Assembly (NCBI GenBank): GCA_030068145.1
Contig: JAPJBO010001096.1
Location: forward strand, 1-64,000
DNA length: 64,000 nt
Direction: 5' to 3'
Source: Diplonema papillatum
Lineage: Eukaryota > Euglenozoa > Diplonemea > Diplonemida > Diplonemidae
The notes below the pieces were generated by a model that saw only the letters and a list, made by a program, of their open reading frames with translations, was not told the DNA's origin and did not search any database. This document shows positions 1 to 10,244 of this stretch, piece by piece. The position numbers and the translations under genes were made by a program. Every line of letters begins with the position of its first letter. The stretch's first letter is position 1.

Positions 1-1215
1 TCGAAAAATAACACCTGTGTTATTCTTCGATTTGTCGAATACTAAAAAAAGATTTCGGGTAACCGAACAGTAGCAGGATCAAATAGTGGTAGTGTTTTTG
101 TGTCTAACAAATGCAGTTTGTCAAGAGCAAAAACAGATCGATGGCAGCGTACTATCCGCACTCCCGTTAGATGAACAAAACAGGTTTGAAGGAAGTGCGC
201 ACAAACGAAGACGTGTGTCAAATATCTGTTATTATTCGACCCCCCCTTTATCAGTTTCACAAAAAACCCAGAATTAAGCTGTAGGTGCCCCGTCGGAAAA
301 GGGTTAAACAGACAACAGCGAACCAAATTAAGCGTAAGGAAAAACGTCGGGCTTGCGGCGCACCCACGCGCCTTGCAAGCGCTCGACAGTTTAATGTGCC
401 CACCAGTGGAAACGCGTACCCCGAGCGTGCCGTGCTTGTTCTTCTTTGTTTTTTTAACAGTACATTCGTACTGACCGGGGACATTTCCGGGAACACCGGT
501 TGCACACGAAAGAAAAAACGAAGCCAACGAGAGAAAACCAGAGGTGCTCATACCCTGTCACGCGAAACATCCATCCAGTGGTAGCATCACGGCACTGTCC
601 GATCGAAAGACCGTAGATACCAGGGACTAGAAACGGGAGTTCCTCTCGCACGACCCCGTGAATGCGCTGACCCACTGGGCCCTCTGTGCATGTGTGAAAT
701 ACGGGTCACCGTAACCGTCCGCACTTCCTCGGGTGTAAACTGCTGGTACGAATCCGTCGTTTCGTACACAGCTACTTAGTACCCAGCTGCTCATCGCTGC
801 TGCGCGCTATCGCAGCTACGTACTGTCAAGTGATTACCTGCACCTCCATGCGTTGCTAGTATGCCTCCCTGTTAGCAGGAGGTCCGTCTTGAGAAGACAA
901 GAAACTCTTGCCTTATCATTTTCATCACCGTTTGGTCAGTTGATGCTGATCTTCCGTTTACTTCGTTTTTTTAAGTGCAAGTTCCGGAAGTGTCCCTATT
1001 TTCTTCCGTTCCGTAAACCGGCAAGCCCCGGCCCCTAACTCAAAAATCCCCGTAATTCCTTATTTGCAGCGCTCCGCGCGAGTAAGGATTATATATATAT
1101 ATATATATGGGTCGCCCATCCAGTCAGCCCGCGCTGGTATCGTCAACCAAAACGAACGGCGCTCTGCCTTCGTACAACAAAATAAAGAAACACCAATTGC
1201 CCCGCTCGACTCATT
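1..1215. other. Dispersed-repeat region, no gene seen
   Basis: Only short, broken ORFs occur here. The first 120 bases resemble the stretch at 31195-31275 (same order of a hairpin-like AACACC/GGTTAT motif, then CCGAACAGTA). The bases near 205-240 resemble 31495-31525. A TA microsatellite lies at about 1088-1108. I see no domain, tRNA or rRNA. Confidence 0.5.
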
Positions 1216-1284
1216 TGTTACGAGTGGTACCCCCGAAAACCGAAGCAACGAAGTACGCAAGAGCTCTCCGCACAAACTACGCAG

Positions 1285-1430
1285 AAGTGTGATGGACCTT
1301 TCTTCGGAGGGGCTCACGCACTCAAAGATCGACTTATACGCACAAACTACGCACTAGTGTGATGGACCTTTCTTCGGAGGGGCTCACGCACTCAAAGATC
1401 GACTTATACACACAAACTACGCAGGAACTC
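1285..1430 (+). repeat. Two tandem copies of the element's 70-bp unit
   Basis: Units starting AGTGTGATGGACC at 1286 and 1356 are nearly identical. The same unit occurs once after the LINE ORF (about 6291) and five times at 62890-63255. It marks the subterminal part of this element family. Confidence 0.85.
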
Positions 1431-1753
1431 CGCAATACGGGGTAGGACCGCGTTTTTATATACTCGACGTGCAGCTGCTGGCTAACGGAGTGTCTAAACG
1501 GTCCTGACCGGGCTCATATATCTTGTGTGACACTGCGGCGAAAAAGTCCAGTACACTTATCCATACAGGGGCCGACACAAGGGTCCGCGGTTCGAACCCC
1601 ACGAAGGACTTTTTTTTGGGTCAATTCCCACAGGTGACATTTTTACCCCCCCCCCCCCCCCCCTATTTTCGGAAATTTGGTGGAAAATGTCTACCAAAAT
1701 GCTAATTGTGGCTCCCCTTATATATATTATAGGACGGGAGGAGGAGCCTCTCC

Positions 1754-4700
1754 ATGATGTCGATCTACGGGGTCGTGTCAGATGAGGACGCAACGGAGAT
1801 CCTGGCGGATACCCTCAGCTACGCGGCCACCCTAGGAGACGTGCCAATTCTCATCGCGGGGGACTTCAACGTCGAGCCCGAGGAAAGCCCGATTTTGAAC
1901 GCAGCCGTCCAATCCGGGAAGTGGGTCGATGTCGGCAGTACGTGGGCCAAGCAGTACGCCCAACAACCTGCGGCCACGTGCATGGCGTCGAAGAAAGGAA
2001 GGCGTATAGACGCGATATTCGCGAACTCGGTGGCGGCAGTGGCGATATCGGGGGTGAACGTACTGACAGCCGAGTCGATACCGACTCACAGGCCAGTCGT
2101 GGTGAGGTTGGATCTCGAGCGGTTGGAGCAGCGCTACCCGCAACTGAAGCTACCGAGGACCTTCCCTGTCGCAGATTGGAGCGCGATGGACCCCGAGGAA
2201 GAATTCGGCATGGCGGAGAAATGGGCCAAGGAAGCTGCACACCGGTATCGAGCCGCGCAGGGGGTCGACGCGAAATGGAAGACGGTGTGCGATGCTGCAG
2301 AACAGTACCTGCTGGAGAGGAGTGGAGGGCTACTGGAGAAGCCGCGCCAATACGTCGGGAGAGGGCAGCAGGCGGGAGAGTGCGTGCGCAGCCCTGCGGC
2401 GAGGCAAGTTGACGGAGAGGCGGATGCGGATGACCGGGACACGAGGGCGAGACTCGGCTCCTGCAGAAGACTCGAGGAGCTGGTGCGGCTGGGAGAGAAG
2501 CGGGACACCTGCGGCCAGCCGAGCACGGAGGAGATGAGAGTGTGGAGAAAAGCCCGCAGGGCGGGCGTCAAGCACGTTGATTCGCGCCTGTGGGAGGAGG
2601 CGAACCCGCCTGCACTGCCTGAGCTGCAGGCGCTCTGCGGCATGTTGAAGAAGGAGCACGAAAGGACGCGGGCGGCGAGGAGAACAAAAAGGCTGGAAAC
2701 GTGGAGGGGGGAGATGCGTCGGGCGATCGACGACAACCCCAAGCGTGTCTACGACTGGTGCAAGCAGCCGGAGAGGCACAGCACCCTGTTCGTCGAGAGG
2801 GGAGATGGGTCGGTGACCGCCGATCTCCATGAGATGGATGAGATCCTGCGAGGCGAGAAGGCGTGGGGAGGCGTGTTCCAGATGTACAAGGAGGTACGGG
2901 AGCCGAAGTGGGAGGACTTCGTGCGAAGGTATGGCAAGTACGTGAAGAGGGGAGCTTGCGAGGACCGCCCGTTGACCGGAGAAGACCTGAGCGCGACGCT
3001 GAAGAAGATGAAGGCGCGGAAAGCCGGGGGGATGGACGGCTGGCGAGTGTGCGAGTTGAAGACGCTGCCGGTGCCTCTCCTCGACGTGATTGCGCTGGCG
3101 CTGAACGACGTGGAGGGGGCCGGCAGCTGGCCCGAGGTGGTGGCGCAGGCGCTGGTGGTGTTGATCCCGAAGGGGGAGGGTCCGCAGCCTCTCGAGCAAC
3201 GCCCGATCACGATAACGAGCGTTATGTACCGCCTCTGGGCGGCGACGCGCCTCCGTTTCGTAAGGGAATGGCAAGAATCATGGGCGCACCCCGATCAACG
3301 CGGTTTCAGGAAGAAGGGAAGGACGCAGGAGGTGTACTGGCTCTTGGCGGCGAAGATGGAAGCGGCTCTGCTGAACGACGAGGATCTTTTCGCCGTGGCG
3401 TTCGACTACAGCAAGTGTTTTGACCGCATACCGCAAGAGATCATGTTGAAGCTTGTGGAAGACATGGGACTGCCGCCATCAGTGTTGAATGCAGTGCGGG
3501 GCATGTACCGCCAGCTGAGGCGACGGTTCAAGCTTCCGGCGGGGCTGGGGAAGGAGTTCAAGGCGACGAACGGGATTCTGCAGGGCTGTCCGCTGAGCGT
3601 AATCTTCCTGAACGCGCTCGTGTCGGTCTGGATGTATCTCGTTGAAGAGGAGGTCCCGGGGGCCGAACCGCAAGCATTTGCGGATGACACCGAGGTCGTG
3701 ACGAGGACGAAGCCGGATATGACGCGGGCAGTGGCTCTGACGGAGGAGTTTTGCGGCGACACGGGTCAGCGACCCAACGCCCGCAAGAGCAAATGGACGG
3801 TATTGAGGGCTAAGCGTCCACCGGACGAGGAGGAGGGCGGTAGGAAGAGAAAGCGGAAGAGCGAAGCCGAGGCCAACCCTCGGATAGCCGGCCAGGAGGT
3901 CGAGAAGGTGGCGTGGTTGAAGTGCTTGGGGGCAGGTTTGGGTACCGACGGAGGCGCCCAGAAGGTCTTGTCGAGCAGGTTGGACGAGGCGTCCAAAATC
4001 GCGAAGAGGGCGGGCAAGTTACCCCTGCCGCAGGAGAAGAAGGAGAGGATCTACGCTTCGGTCGTGATCCCGAAGGCAATTTACGGGGTAGAGGTACAGG
4101 AGCCGGAGAAGAAGTGGCTCGCACAGTTGACAGCTGCAATTGAAAGGGGACTTGCAGGTAGGGATAGGCGGGGACGTTGCGCCGCGATTAGCCTCTCGCT
4201 CGTGAGGAAGGGTCACTTGGTGGATCCACCGGTGGCCGTGCACTACCGACGAGTCATGACGTGGATGGCGCTGATGAAGGACTCAGAGAGGTGTAGGGCG
4301 CACATGCAAGCGGCGGCCCGCGTCTTTCCCTGCCCGAGCACCTCGGGGCCGGTACACTTGCTTGACGGGACGTTAGAGGCCATGAAGTGGCAAAGGACGG
4401 GACCGTGGTCGATCCGAATTCCCGACGACCATACAGACGAGACGGAGACGGGCGACGGGCGAGGGAAGGAAGTCGATCTGAGGACACTGGACGACCTCAA
4501 GGAGCTGGGGCACCTGGCGCGCGAAGCCCTGAGGCTCTGGCGGTGGCGGAACATCGACAGGAAGAACCTGGAAGGGATTGGTGAGGGCGTGGACCGCAAC
4601 GCAACGCTGCGACTGCTGGAAGTAGGGCGCGGGAAAGGGGAGGCTAGGGAAGAGCGCGGAGCGACTGCCGTCAACCTTAGCGCGTATGAACGAGGTGTGC

Positions 4701-6277
4701 TCAGGCACATCATGGCGGATGCAGTGCTGCCGCAGACGCGGTTGCACCAACGGAAGATGCAACCGAGCGCAACGTGCAAGTACTGCGGAAAGGAAGACGA
4801 GGACCACCTACACATGTGGTGGCGATGTGGAGAGTGGGACGCCATACGAACGACGTATGCGGTAACCGCGCTAGAATGGCAGAAATGGCCGAAGTGTATG
4901 TCCGTTTGCGGGATCAAACCGAAGAAAGAGAGAGGAGGTGAAGGAGCAGGGGCATGGGTCTGCAGGGGCTTGACGCGCCAACTTGTCAACAGTGTGCAGG
5001 GCATGATGGTCCAGATCACCCTGGAGAGGCAGAGGAGGGACAAGAAGCCGGTGCAGCGGGAAAGCGACGGACGTGGGCTTGCATATCCTTGGGAGTGGGC
5101 GCCGCAGGAGACGGAAGTGATCCAGAATTCACTGGCGGACTACATGCCCAGAAACTGGAAGCATGGAAGGGCGCTATACTTAGCGCTGGCGCAATGGCTG
5201 GCGAGTCTGCGTTGGGCCAAGAGCGAGGAAGAGATGGCGGTGACGTTCATAGAACTCGCCGTTGACTTTGAAGTCGAATCCGGAATGGACCTGCCGCGAC
5301 GCGGACAGAAGGCGGTTGGGCCGGAAGACGCAGAGGACGGAGAGGAGGACGCAGGCCAGAAAGGGGAAGCGCATGGAGGAGCTGCGCTCGCGGGAAAAAT
5401 GAGGACGCTGTTGGGGATGCTCAAGACGCTCCAAGGAACCCACGATGGGGAGCTTTTGCCGGCAAGAAAGAAATCAATAGGTTGGCTGCGGCGGCTCGGC
5501 GCGTCAGGACGGTGGACGGAGGGTCTGGAGAGGCGCTGTATCCTGGGCAGAGATACCCTGCAAGCGCTGCGAGGGCTCGAGGTGTCGGCAGGAGAGTACA
5601 CGAAGGCAGAACACGGAAAGGTACAAGCAGAGCGCAGGGAAGACGGGGAGAGACTAGGAAAATTCGATTTCAAAAAGTGGTACCCATCGGACGAGGAAAG
5701 GGGGCGACGGGCCCAGAAGTGGTTCACCTTAGCGGAACAGGAGAATCAGGCGGGACGAGGAGGGAGGAGCTCGAAGAGGAACACCGCCCAGGGCAAGGAA
5801 GTGTCACGAGGTGCGCCGGAGGCAGAGGGCGCGAACCAGGATACGAAGGCGGAACAGCGCGCACGAGGACGACCGGCTCTGAAGAGGCCCGCGCCGCAAG
5901 CGACGCGGGCGGCACGGAGTGCCAAGCAACGTAAGAAGGAAGACGAGGAGATCCAGACAGCACAGCAGGACGCCCGAGCTGAGGCGGCCGACGGACCACA
6001 GAGGCGAAAGGCAGAACAGGAAAGGCAGGCGCGGTCGGTGCGAGAAGCGGCAATCGCGGATAAGGCAACGAGTACAGAGCAGCCGTCGCGCAGAAAAGCA
6101 GTAAAGCGACCCGCGTCGCAGGTGGCACAAAACGTAGGAGCCCGTGCGGCAGGGAGTGGAGACGAGGTGATGCAAGACGAAGGGGAAGCGCGAAGCCCCC
6201 AGCCCGGACGGACCAACAAGACGCAGGACCAGGCGACCAAAAGAAGGAGGGGGACGCGACCCAGAGACCCGGGCTAA
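1754..6277 (+). CDS. LINE polyprotein: endonuclease (N-truncated), reverse transcriptase, CCHC finger
   Basis: One uninterrupted ORF of 1,507 codons. Residues 30-115 look like the C-terminal half of an APE-type endonuclease: IAGDFNVEP, RRIDAIFAN and PTHRPVVV match its GDFN and (S/T)HxP signatures. The first hundred or so residues of that fold are missing, so the copy is probably 5'-truncated and the ATG need not be the original start. The reverse transcriptase core spans about 400-700, with AFDYSKCFDRIP, QGCPLS and the catalytic FADD (642-645). A zinc knuckle follows (C1008, C1011, H1020, C1025). From about 1300 the tail is rich in Arg, Lys, Ala and Glu. The family's known role is to copy its own RNA into the genome by target-primed reverse transcription. 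The intact frame suggests recent insertion. GC content is high, like the host exons. Confidence 0.92.
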   Translation: MMSIYGVVSDEDATEILADTLSYAATLGDVPILIAGDFNVEPEESPILNAAVQSGKWVDVGSTWAKQYAQQPAATCMASKKGRRIDAIFANSVAAVAISGVNVLTAESIPTHRPVVVRLDLERLEQRYPQLKLPRTFPVADWSAMDPEEEFGMAEKWAKEAAHRYRAAQGVDAKWKTVCDAAEQYLLERSGGLLEKPRQYVGRGQQAGECVRSPAARQVDGEADADDRDTRARLGSCRRLEELVRLGEKRDTCGQPSTEEMRVWRKARRAGVKHVDSRLWEEANPPALPELQALCGMLKKEHERTRAARRTKRLETWRGEMRRAIDDNPKRVYDWCKQPERHSTLFVERGDGSVTADLHEMDEILRGEKAWGGVFQMYKEVREPKWEDFVRRYGKYVKRGACEDRPLTGEDLSATLKKMKARKAGGMDGWRVCELKTLPVPLLDVIALALNDVEGAGSWPEVVAQALVVLIPKGEGPQPLEQRPITITSVMYRLWAATRLRFVREWQESWAHPDQRGFRKKGRTQEVYWLLAAKMEAALLNDEDLFAVAFDYSKCFDRIPQEIMLKLVEDMGLPPSVLNAVRGMYRQLRRRFKLPAGLGKEFKATNGILQGCPLSVIFLNALVSVWMYLVEEEVPGAEPQAFADDTEVVTRTKPDMTRAVALTEEFCGDTGQRPNARKSKWTVLRAKRPPDEEEGGRKRKRKSEAEANPRIAGQEVEKVAWLKCLGAGLGTDGGAQKVLSSRLDEASKIAKRAGKLPLPQEKKERIYASVVIPKAIYGVEVQEPEKKWLAQLTAAIERGLAGRDRRGRCAAISLSLVRKGHLVDPPVAVHYRRVMTWMALMKDSERCRAHMQAAARVFPCPSTSGPVHLLDGTLEAMKWQRTGPWSIRIPDDHTDETETGDGRGKEVDLRTLDDLKELGHLAREALRLWRWRNIDRKNLEGIGEGVDRNATLRLLEVGRGKGEAREERGATAVNLSAYERGVLRHIMADAVLPQTRLHQRKMQPSATCKYCGKEDEDHLHMWWRCGEWDAIRTTYAVTALEWQKWPKCMSVCGIKPKKERGGEGAGAWVCRGLTRQLVNSVQGMMVQITLERQRRDKKPVQRESDGRGLAYPWEWAPQETEVIQNSLADYMPRNWKHGRALYLALAQWLASLRWAKSEEEMAVTFIELAVDFEVESGMDLPRRGQKAVGPEDAEDGEEDAGQKGEAHGGAALAGKMRTLLGMLKTLQGTHDGELLPARKKSIGWLRRLGASGRWTEGLERRCILGRDTLQALRGLEVSAGEYTKAEHGKVQAERREDGERLGKFDFKKWYPSDEERGRRAQKWFTLAEQENQAGRGGRSSKRNTAQGKEVSRGAPEAEGANQDTKAEQRARGRPALKRPAPQATRAARSAKQRKKEDEEIQTAQQDARAEAADGPQRRKAEQERQARSVREAAIADKATSTEQPSRRKAVKRPASQVAQNVGARAAGSGDEVMQDEGEARSPQPGRTNKTQDQATKRRRGTRPRDPG

Positions 6278-6399
6278 GTAGCTTGGAACTAGTGTGATGG
6301 ACCTTTCTTCGGAGGGGCTCACGCACTCAAAGATCGACTTATACGCAGGAACTACGCAATACGGGGGTTTCGGGGGGTACCAATGAGGTTTCAGTCATG

Positions 6400-7780
6400 G
6401 ACAACACTCAGGTGAAAACGTTGGTGGTGAGATAGAGTTGAAAACCTTAAGATCTCACGCCAATGGCACATGTTATCGAGCATAACTTGCGAGTATTCTT
6501 GTCATTCATCATGAGTGGCTCGCGTGGAGACTTCTACCACCCCTGGGGCTTTTGTTAATTCTTGTCCGTCCGGCCCTGAACTCAGGTGTCAGGTAGGCGT
6601 TTCAATGCTATAGTAAAGGAAGGATGCTAGAATATAGGATAATAGAAAGGTGCGTTCCCATTCGGAACAGGGCCGAAATTCCCATGCGAAGGGCCACTGG
6701 CGAGTTTCGGGCTTTGGACGAGAGGCAGGATTCTGCCCAACTACTAAACTTCGATTTCCCCCCCGTCAGCAGCACCGTCTCACGATGCAAAGCTGGACCC
6801 ATTCTGGTCGTCCAAAAGCTTCGAGCGCATGACTGCTTGCAACCTGCCAGCACACCTTTTCTACTTTCAAGCTTCAAGCTTTTTTGCTCACACTGCTCGG
6901 GAGCCAGCGTAGTAGCTTTGCGGAAGGAGGAAAAGCGACACTTGCCCGGGAAGCAATAACCACTTGTTCTGAGGTCTCACATGCTAACATAATAACATGT
7001 GAAACGACAACGTGTGATTTCGTGTAAAGTTCCACTATGGGGTGACGCGTCTAGCAGCCTGTTCTGGACAGATAATCACCCAAGACGCTGAAAATGGTCG
7101 AAACCGCAGCCGAAGACAACGTTACACGGAGACTGCAAACGCCCAGAGTTTCTAGCGAACCTACGCTCTGAAGACCGTTCTGAATGGCACCAAGTCTCAT
7201 CAGAAAACCACCGTGCGCGGTGGTGCCGGTAAGCGCAAAAAAACTACGATTTCTCGTAGGTAGCCCTGTCCTACCACCAGCCCCACAGTAAAAAAGATGT
7301 GATCACACGTTGTGTCACTTGTTGTTTCCATAACAAGTGGGTCGCGGCTACCACTAGCAGATAGTACTGGGAACTCGAGCTCAAACAACAAAAAGAAAGA
7401 AGACTTTAAGCTCGTACTGAATGCGAATGACAGAGAACTAAGTAGTCTTTTATTTTCGATTAGTCAACCTCGACGACCGCGCAGGAAACGTCTTCGAAGA
7501 AGAACTCTCACGTACACTACGTACAGAGAAAAGTTTCAGAGGAAGCATCTCTGTCGAAGACCTGGATTCCTCAGTTTCGGAGCGTACCAGATGCAGATCT
7601 TACTCGGAGTGGCTCTGCGTATCGTCCGAACTTACCCATCGCAGACGAGTCGTCCAGGAAGAAAGACTCGCCAAAAGATAGTATGAAGATGTCATGTCTT
7701 GTAACACAGGGAGCTGCGCAGGGCTTGCGCCATCACTACCGTCTGAGACGAAGAGTTGACCGCGACAATAAAAGGGAAAG
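6400..7780. other. Unannotated stretch, no gene recognised
   Basis: ORFs of 60-124 codons occur, but none shows a domain, convincing composition or splice context. The ORF at 7312-7686 is Arg/Ser-rich and unrecognised. I see no RNA gene. Confidence 0.4.
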
Positions 7781-7784
7781 TGCC

Positions 7785-7965
7785 TTAGGGGAGTCCCAAT
7801 GTGCAATGTGCCCAACGGGGACTGGTCCCTGTTTTGCATTACAATTCCTGGTAAGTATTTGCAAAAAAGTTGCAAGGTGCATTTCCCAGTACTTCCCAAT
7901 GAAAACTGTGCCCAATGGGGACTAGTCCCCTGTAGGGCAAACAATTTCATCGGACTTTTTTGCCA
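7785..7965. repeat. Dispersed repeat containing GGGGACTAGTCCCC palindromes
   Basis: Two related stretches with a GGGGACTGGTCCC or GGGGACTAGTCCCC core lie here. The same sequence recurs at 59425-59495 inside the foldback element after PNO, so it is a dispersed repeat of unknown kind. Confidence 0.5.
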
Positions 7966-8005
7966 GGGAAATGCACTTCGCAAGTTTTCAGCATTTTTTC
8001 AAAAG

Positions 8006-8203
8006 AAATACTCGAGGGACTGCCTTGTGTTCATTTCGAAGGAGGCTAGAGGGAGAAAACAATACAACTACACACACACAAAGTGGGTATTTTTTGTTGA
8101 ACGCTTACGCCCGCCACTAAACCCAGATTTACCTGTGTTTCGTGTGGGCTACAGCACATTTACCTCCTTTGATCTATCGCAACTGGCAGTCTCCTCAAGC
8201 ATT
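8006..8203 (-). mobile_element. MITE family A, complete copy
   Basis: About 198 bp, bounded by AAATACTCGAGGG on the left and the inverted CCTCAAGCATTT on the right. The interior matches, in reverse, the copies at 33470-33662 and 41489-41635. No ORF. A small non-autonomous inverted-repeat element is the simplest reading. Confidence 0.7.
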
Positions 8204-8524
8204 TCCTACAAAGCAGGTGCTTATACAAAAAAAATAACGATACGCAAGTTTTCAGCAATTTTTCAAAAAAATAAATAAAAAATAACGATAGCCAACGACG
8301 CGTCTGGCAGCATGAGCCGTGTTGCTCCTGGCGACTAGAAGTATGATTAACCCTGCTCACTTACTCCCCCTCCACCACGTCGCCCACGTGTTGCATTTCT
8401 GGTATGCATGCGAATTGAGTGTTCTGCCGTTTCCTTCAGCTACCAACATACCGGCTTTCGATTTCTCCCGTCCTTTCCTTGTTATGTTAGTGCCCGCAAA
8501 CTATAGCGCGACGGATATCTCGAC

Positions 8525-9660
8525 ACGGAAGCACTGAGCCGGCGGATTACCCAACTTCAGTCCTCAAGCAGGTTCAGCACCCAAAATTTAGTCCTCACGC
8601 AGGAAAAGCTACCGGCTGGGTGGCAGCTCAAGGGAAATCTTCGCACAGAAGGAACACTGAGTCGGTGGATTACCCAACTTCAGTCCTCAGGCAGGTTGAG
8701 CACCCAAAATTTAGTCCTCACGTAGGAATAGCTACCGGCTGGGTGGCAGCTCAAGGGAAATCTTCGCACAGAAGGAAGCACTGAGTCGGTGGATTACCCA
8801 ACTTCAGTCCAGCAGGTTGAGAACCCAAAAGTTAGTCCTCATGCAGGAAAAGCTACCGGCTGGGTGGCAGCTCAAGAGATATCTTCGCACAGAAGGAAGC
8901 ACTGAACCGGCGGATCACCCAACTTCCGTCCTCAAGCAGGTTGAACACCCAAAATTTAGTCCTCACGCAGGAATAGCTACCGGCTGGGTGGCAGCTCAAG
9001 GGAAATCTTCGCACAGAAGGAAGCACTGAGCCGGCTGATCGCTAAGTCCAATCTCCACGCAAGAGAAAGCACTTAACTGGGTAGCTCAGAGAACTTCCGA
9101 GACCGCTGGTCACCCAAATCAAAGTTCTTACACAGGAGAAGCACCCAGCTGGCGATAGCTAGGAGGATATCTTCGCACAGAAGGAAGCACTGAGCTGATC
9201 ACCCAACTTTGAAATCCTCGAGCGGGAGAAGTTAACTGGGTAGCTCAAAGAACTTCCGAGACCGCTGGCCACCCAAATCAAAGTTCGTAAGCAGGAGAAG
9301 CACCCACCTGGCGATAGCTAGGAGGAAATCTTCGCAGAAGTAAGCACTGAGCTGATCACCCAACTTCGAAATCTTGGAGCAGGAGAAGCAGAAAACTGGG
9401 TAGCTCAAAGAACTTCCGAGACCGCTGGTCACCCAAATCAAAGTTCGTAAGCAGAAGAAGCACCCAACTGGCGATAACTAGGAGGAAATCTTCGCACAGA
9501 AGGAAGCACTGAGCTGTTCACCCAACTTTGCAATCTTCGAGCGGGAGAAGCAGTTAACTGGGGTAGCTCAGAGAACCTCCGAGACAGCTGATCACCTCTT
9601 CAAAATTATTACGCAGGAGAAGCATCCGAGCTGCGTGATAGCTCAAAGGAATTTGTCGCA
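8525..9660 (+). repeat. Two linked satellite arrays upstream of the RING gene
   Basis: From 8525 to about 9040 a unit of about 126 bp (marks: ATTACCCAACTTCAGTCCTC, GCTACCGGCTGGGTGGCAGC) occurs four times. From 9040 to 9660 a related unit of about 160 bp (marks: ACTTCCGAGACCGCTGG, CACCCAACTGGCGATA) occurs about four times with more divergence. Both share the module ATCTTCGCACAGAAGGAAGC. The array runs to within 90 bases of the RING ORF. Confidence 0.85.
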
Positions 9661-9746
9661 CAAAAGGAAACACTGCGGCGAGATCGCCCGAAGCAAAGCT
9701 TCACACAAGGGAAAGGACCTCTTCTCGCAAAAGCTCTCGCAGAGCG

Positions 9747-10244
9747 ATGCCACGGGTGCAAGCACAAGCATGCCCACAGCCAGAGTGTCAAACGGTCAAG
9801 CGTCAATTAGCCCGGAGCTGCTCGCGGGTGACTCTTCTACAGAAGGAGCGGGATGCAGCCGTGTCCGAGTGCAAAGCAGCCAAAGAGAAGGTGGCCAAAG
9901 CGCTGGCCAGCAACTACAATATGCGGGATACAATAGATGCTCTGAAACTCGAGCTGAGGTCCAAGGCACACCGAGAACACCCTGCGGCGCCTGGCAATCG
10001 AATCCGCCGCAGAGATGACAGAGACGACGGTGAATGCTGCATCTGCCTTGAACCTGCCGCTGCCGCCGCCCGAACCGGATTCGGCAATCGCGCGTGCAGC
10101 CACACTGTGCACGTTGATTGCGGCCGATTGCTCGCCGGGGACGAGAGCAACCAGAAATGTCCACTTTGCCGTACGGATTTTGAATTCTTGACATGTGATG
10201 CTGAACAGGAAATGAAGAAGAAGAAGCGGAAGAAGGAGCAGTAG
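9747..10244 (+). CDS. RING-H2 finger protein, possible E3 ubiquitin ligase
   Basis: A 165-codon uninterrupted ORF. Residues 30-75 are charged and helix-like (LLQKERDAAVSECKAAKEKV) and could form a coiled coil. Residues 97-141 carry a RING-H2 pattern: C97, C100, C117, H119, H122, C125, C138, C141, with CCICLE at the front and KCPLCR at the back. The tail is lysine-rich (EMKKKKRKKEQ). RING proteins bind an E2 enzyme and direct ubiquitin transfer, but the substrate here is unknown. The protein is short, and I cannot tell whether this is a whole single-exon gene or a last exon. I take the first ATG in the open frame; upstream lies satellite DNA, which may supply the 5' leader. Confidence 0.62.
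   Translation: MPRVQAQACPQPECQTVKRQLARSCSRVTLLQKERDAAVSECKAAKEKVAKALASNYNMRDTIDALKLELRSKAHREHPAAPGNRIRRRDDRDDGECCICLEPAAAAARTGFGNRACSHTVHVDCGRLLAGDESNQKCPLCRTDFEFLTCDAEQEMKKKKRKKEQ

Larger units (their letters stand above)
1216..6395 (+). mobile_element. LINE-type element, possibly bounded by inverted termini
   Basis: This interval holds a 1,507-codon endonuclease/reverse-transcriptase ORF. Before the ORF lie two copies, and after it one copy, of a unit of about 70 bp that begins AGTGTGATGGACC. At the outer edges, GGTACCCCCGAAAACC near 1226 faces GGTTTCGGGGGGTACC near 6366 in inverted orientation. A 570-bp relative at 62722-63290 has the same edges, the same repeated unit and a remnant of the ORF's last codons, so these parts seem to belong together. 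Inverted ends are not usual for non-LTR retrotransposons. The alternative is a LINE nested in, or captured by, another element. A C-homopolymer at about 1647-1664 and unrelated sequence separate the left repeats from the ORF. Confidence 0.6.

Noticed and set aside
1575-1615. GGTTCGAACCCC resembling a tRNA T-arm or B box, followed by a T run
   Set aside because: No pairing acceptor, D or anticodon arms can be drawn around it, and no A box lies at the right distance. At most a decayed tRNA-derived repeat.
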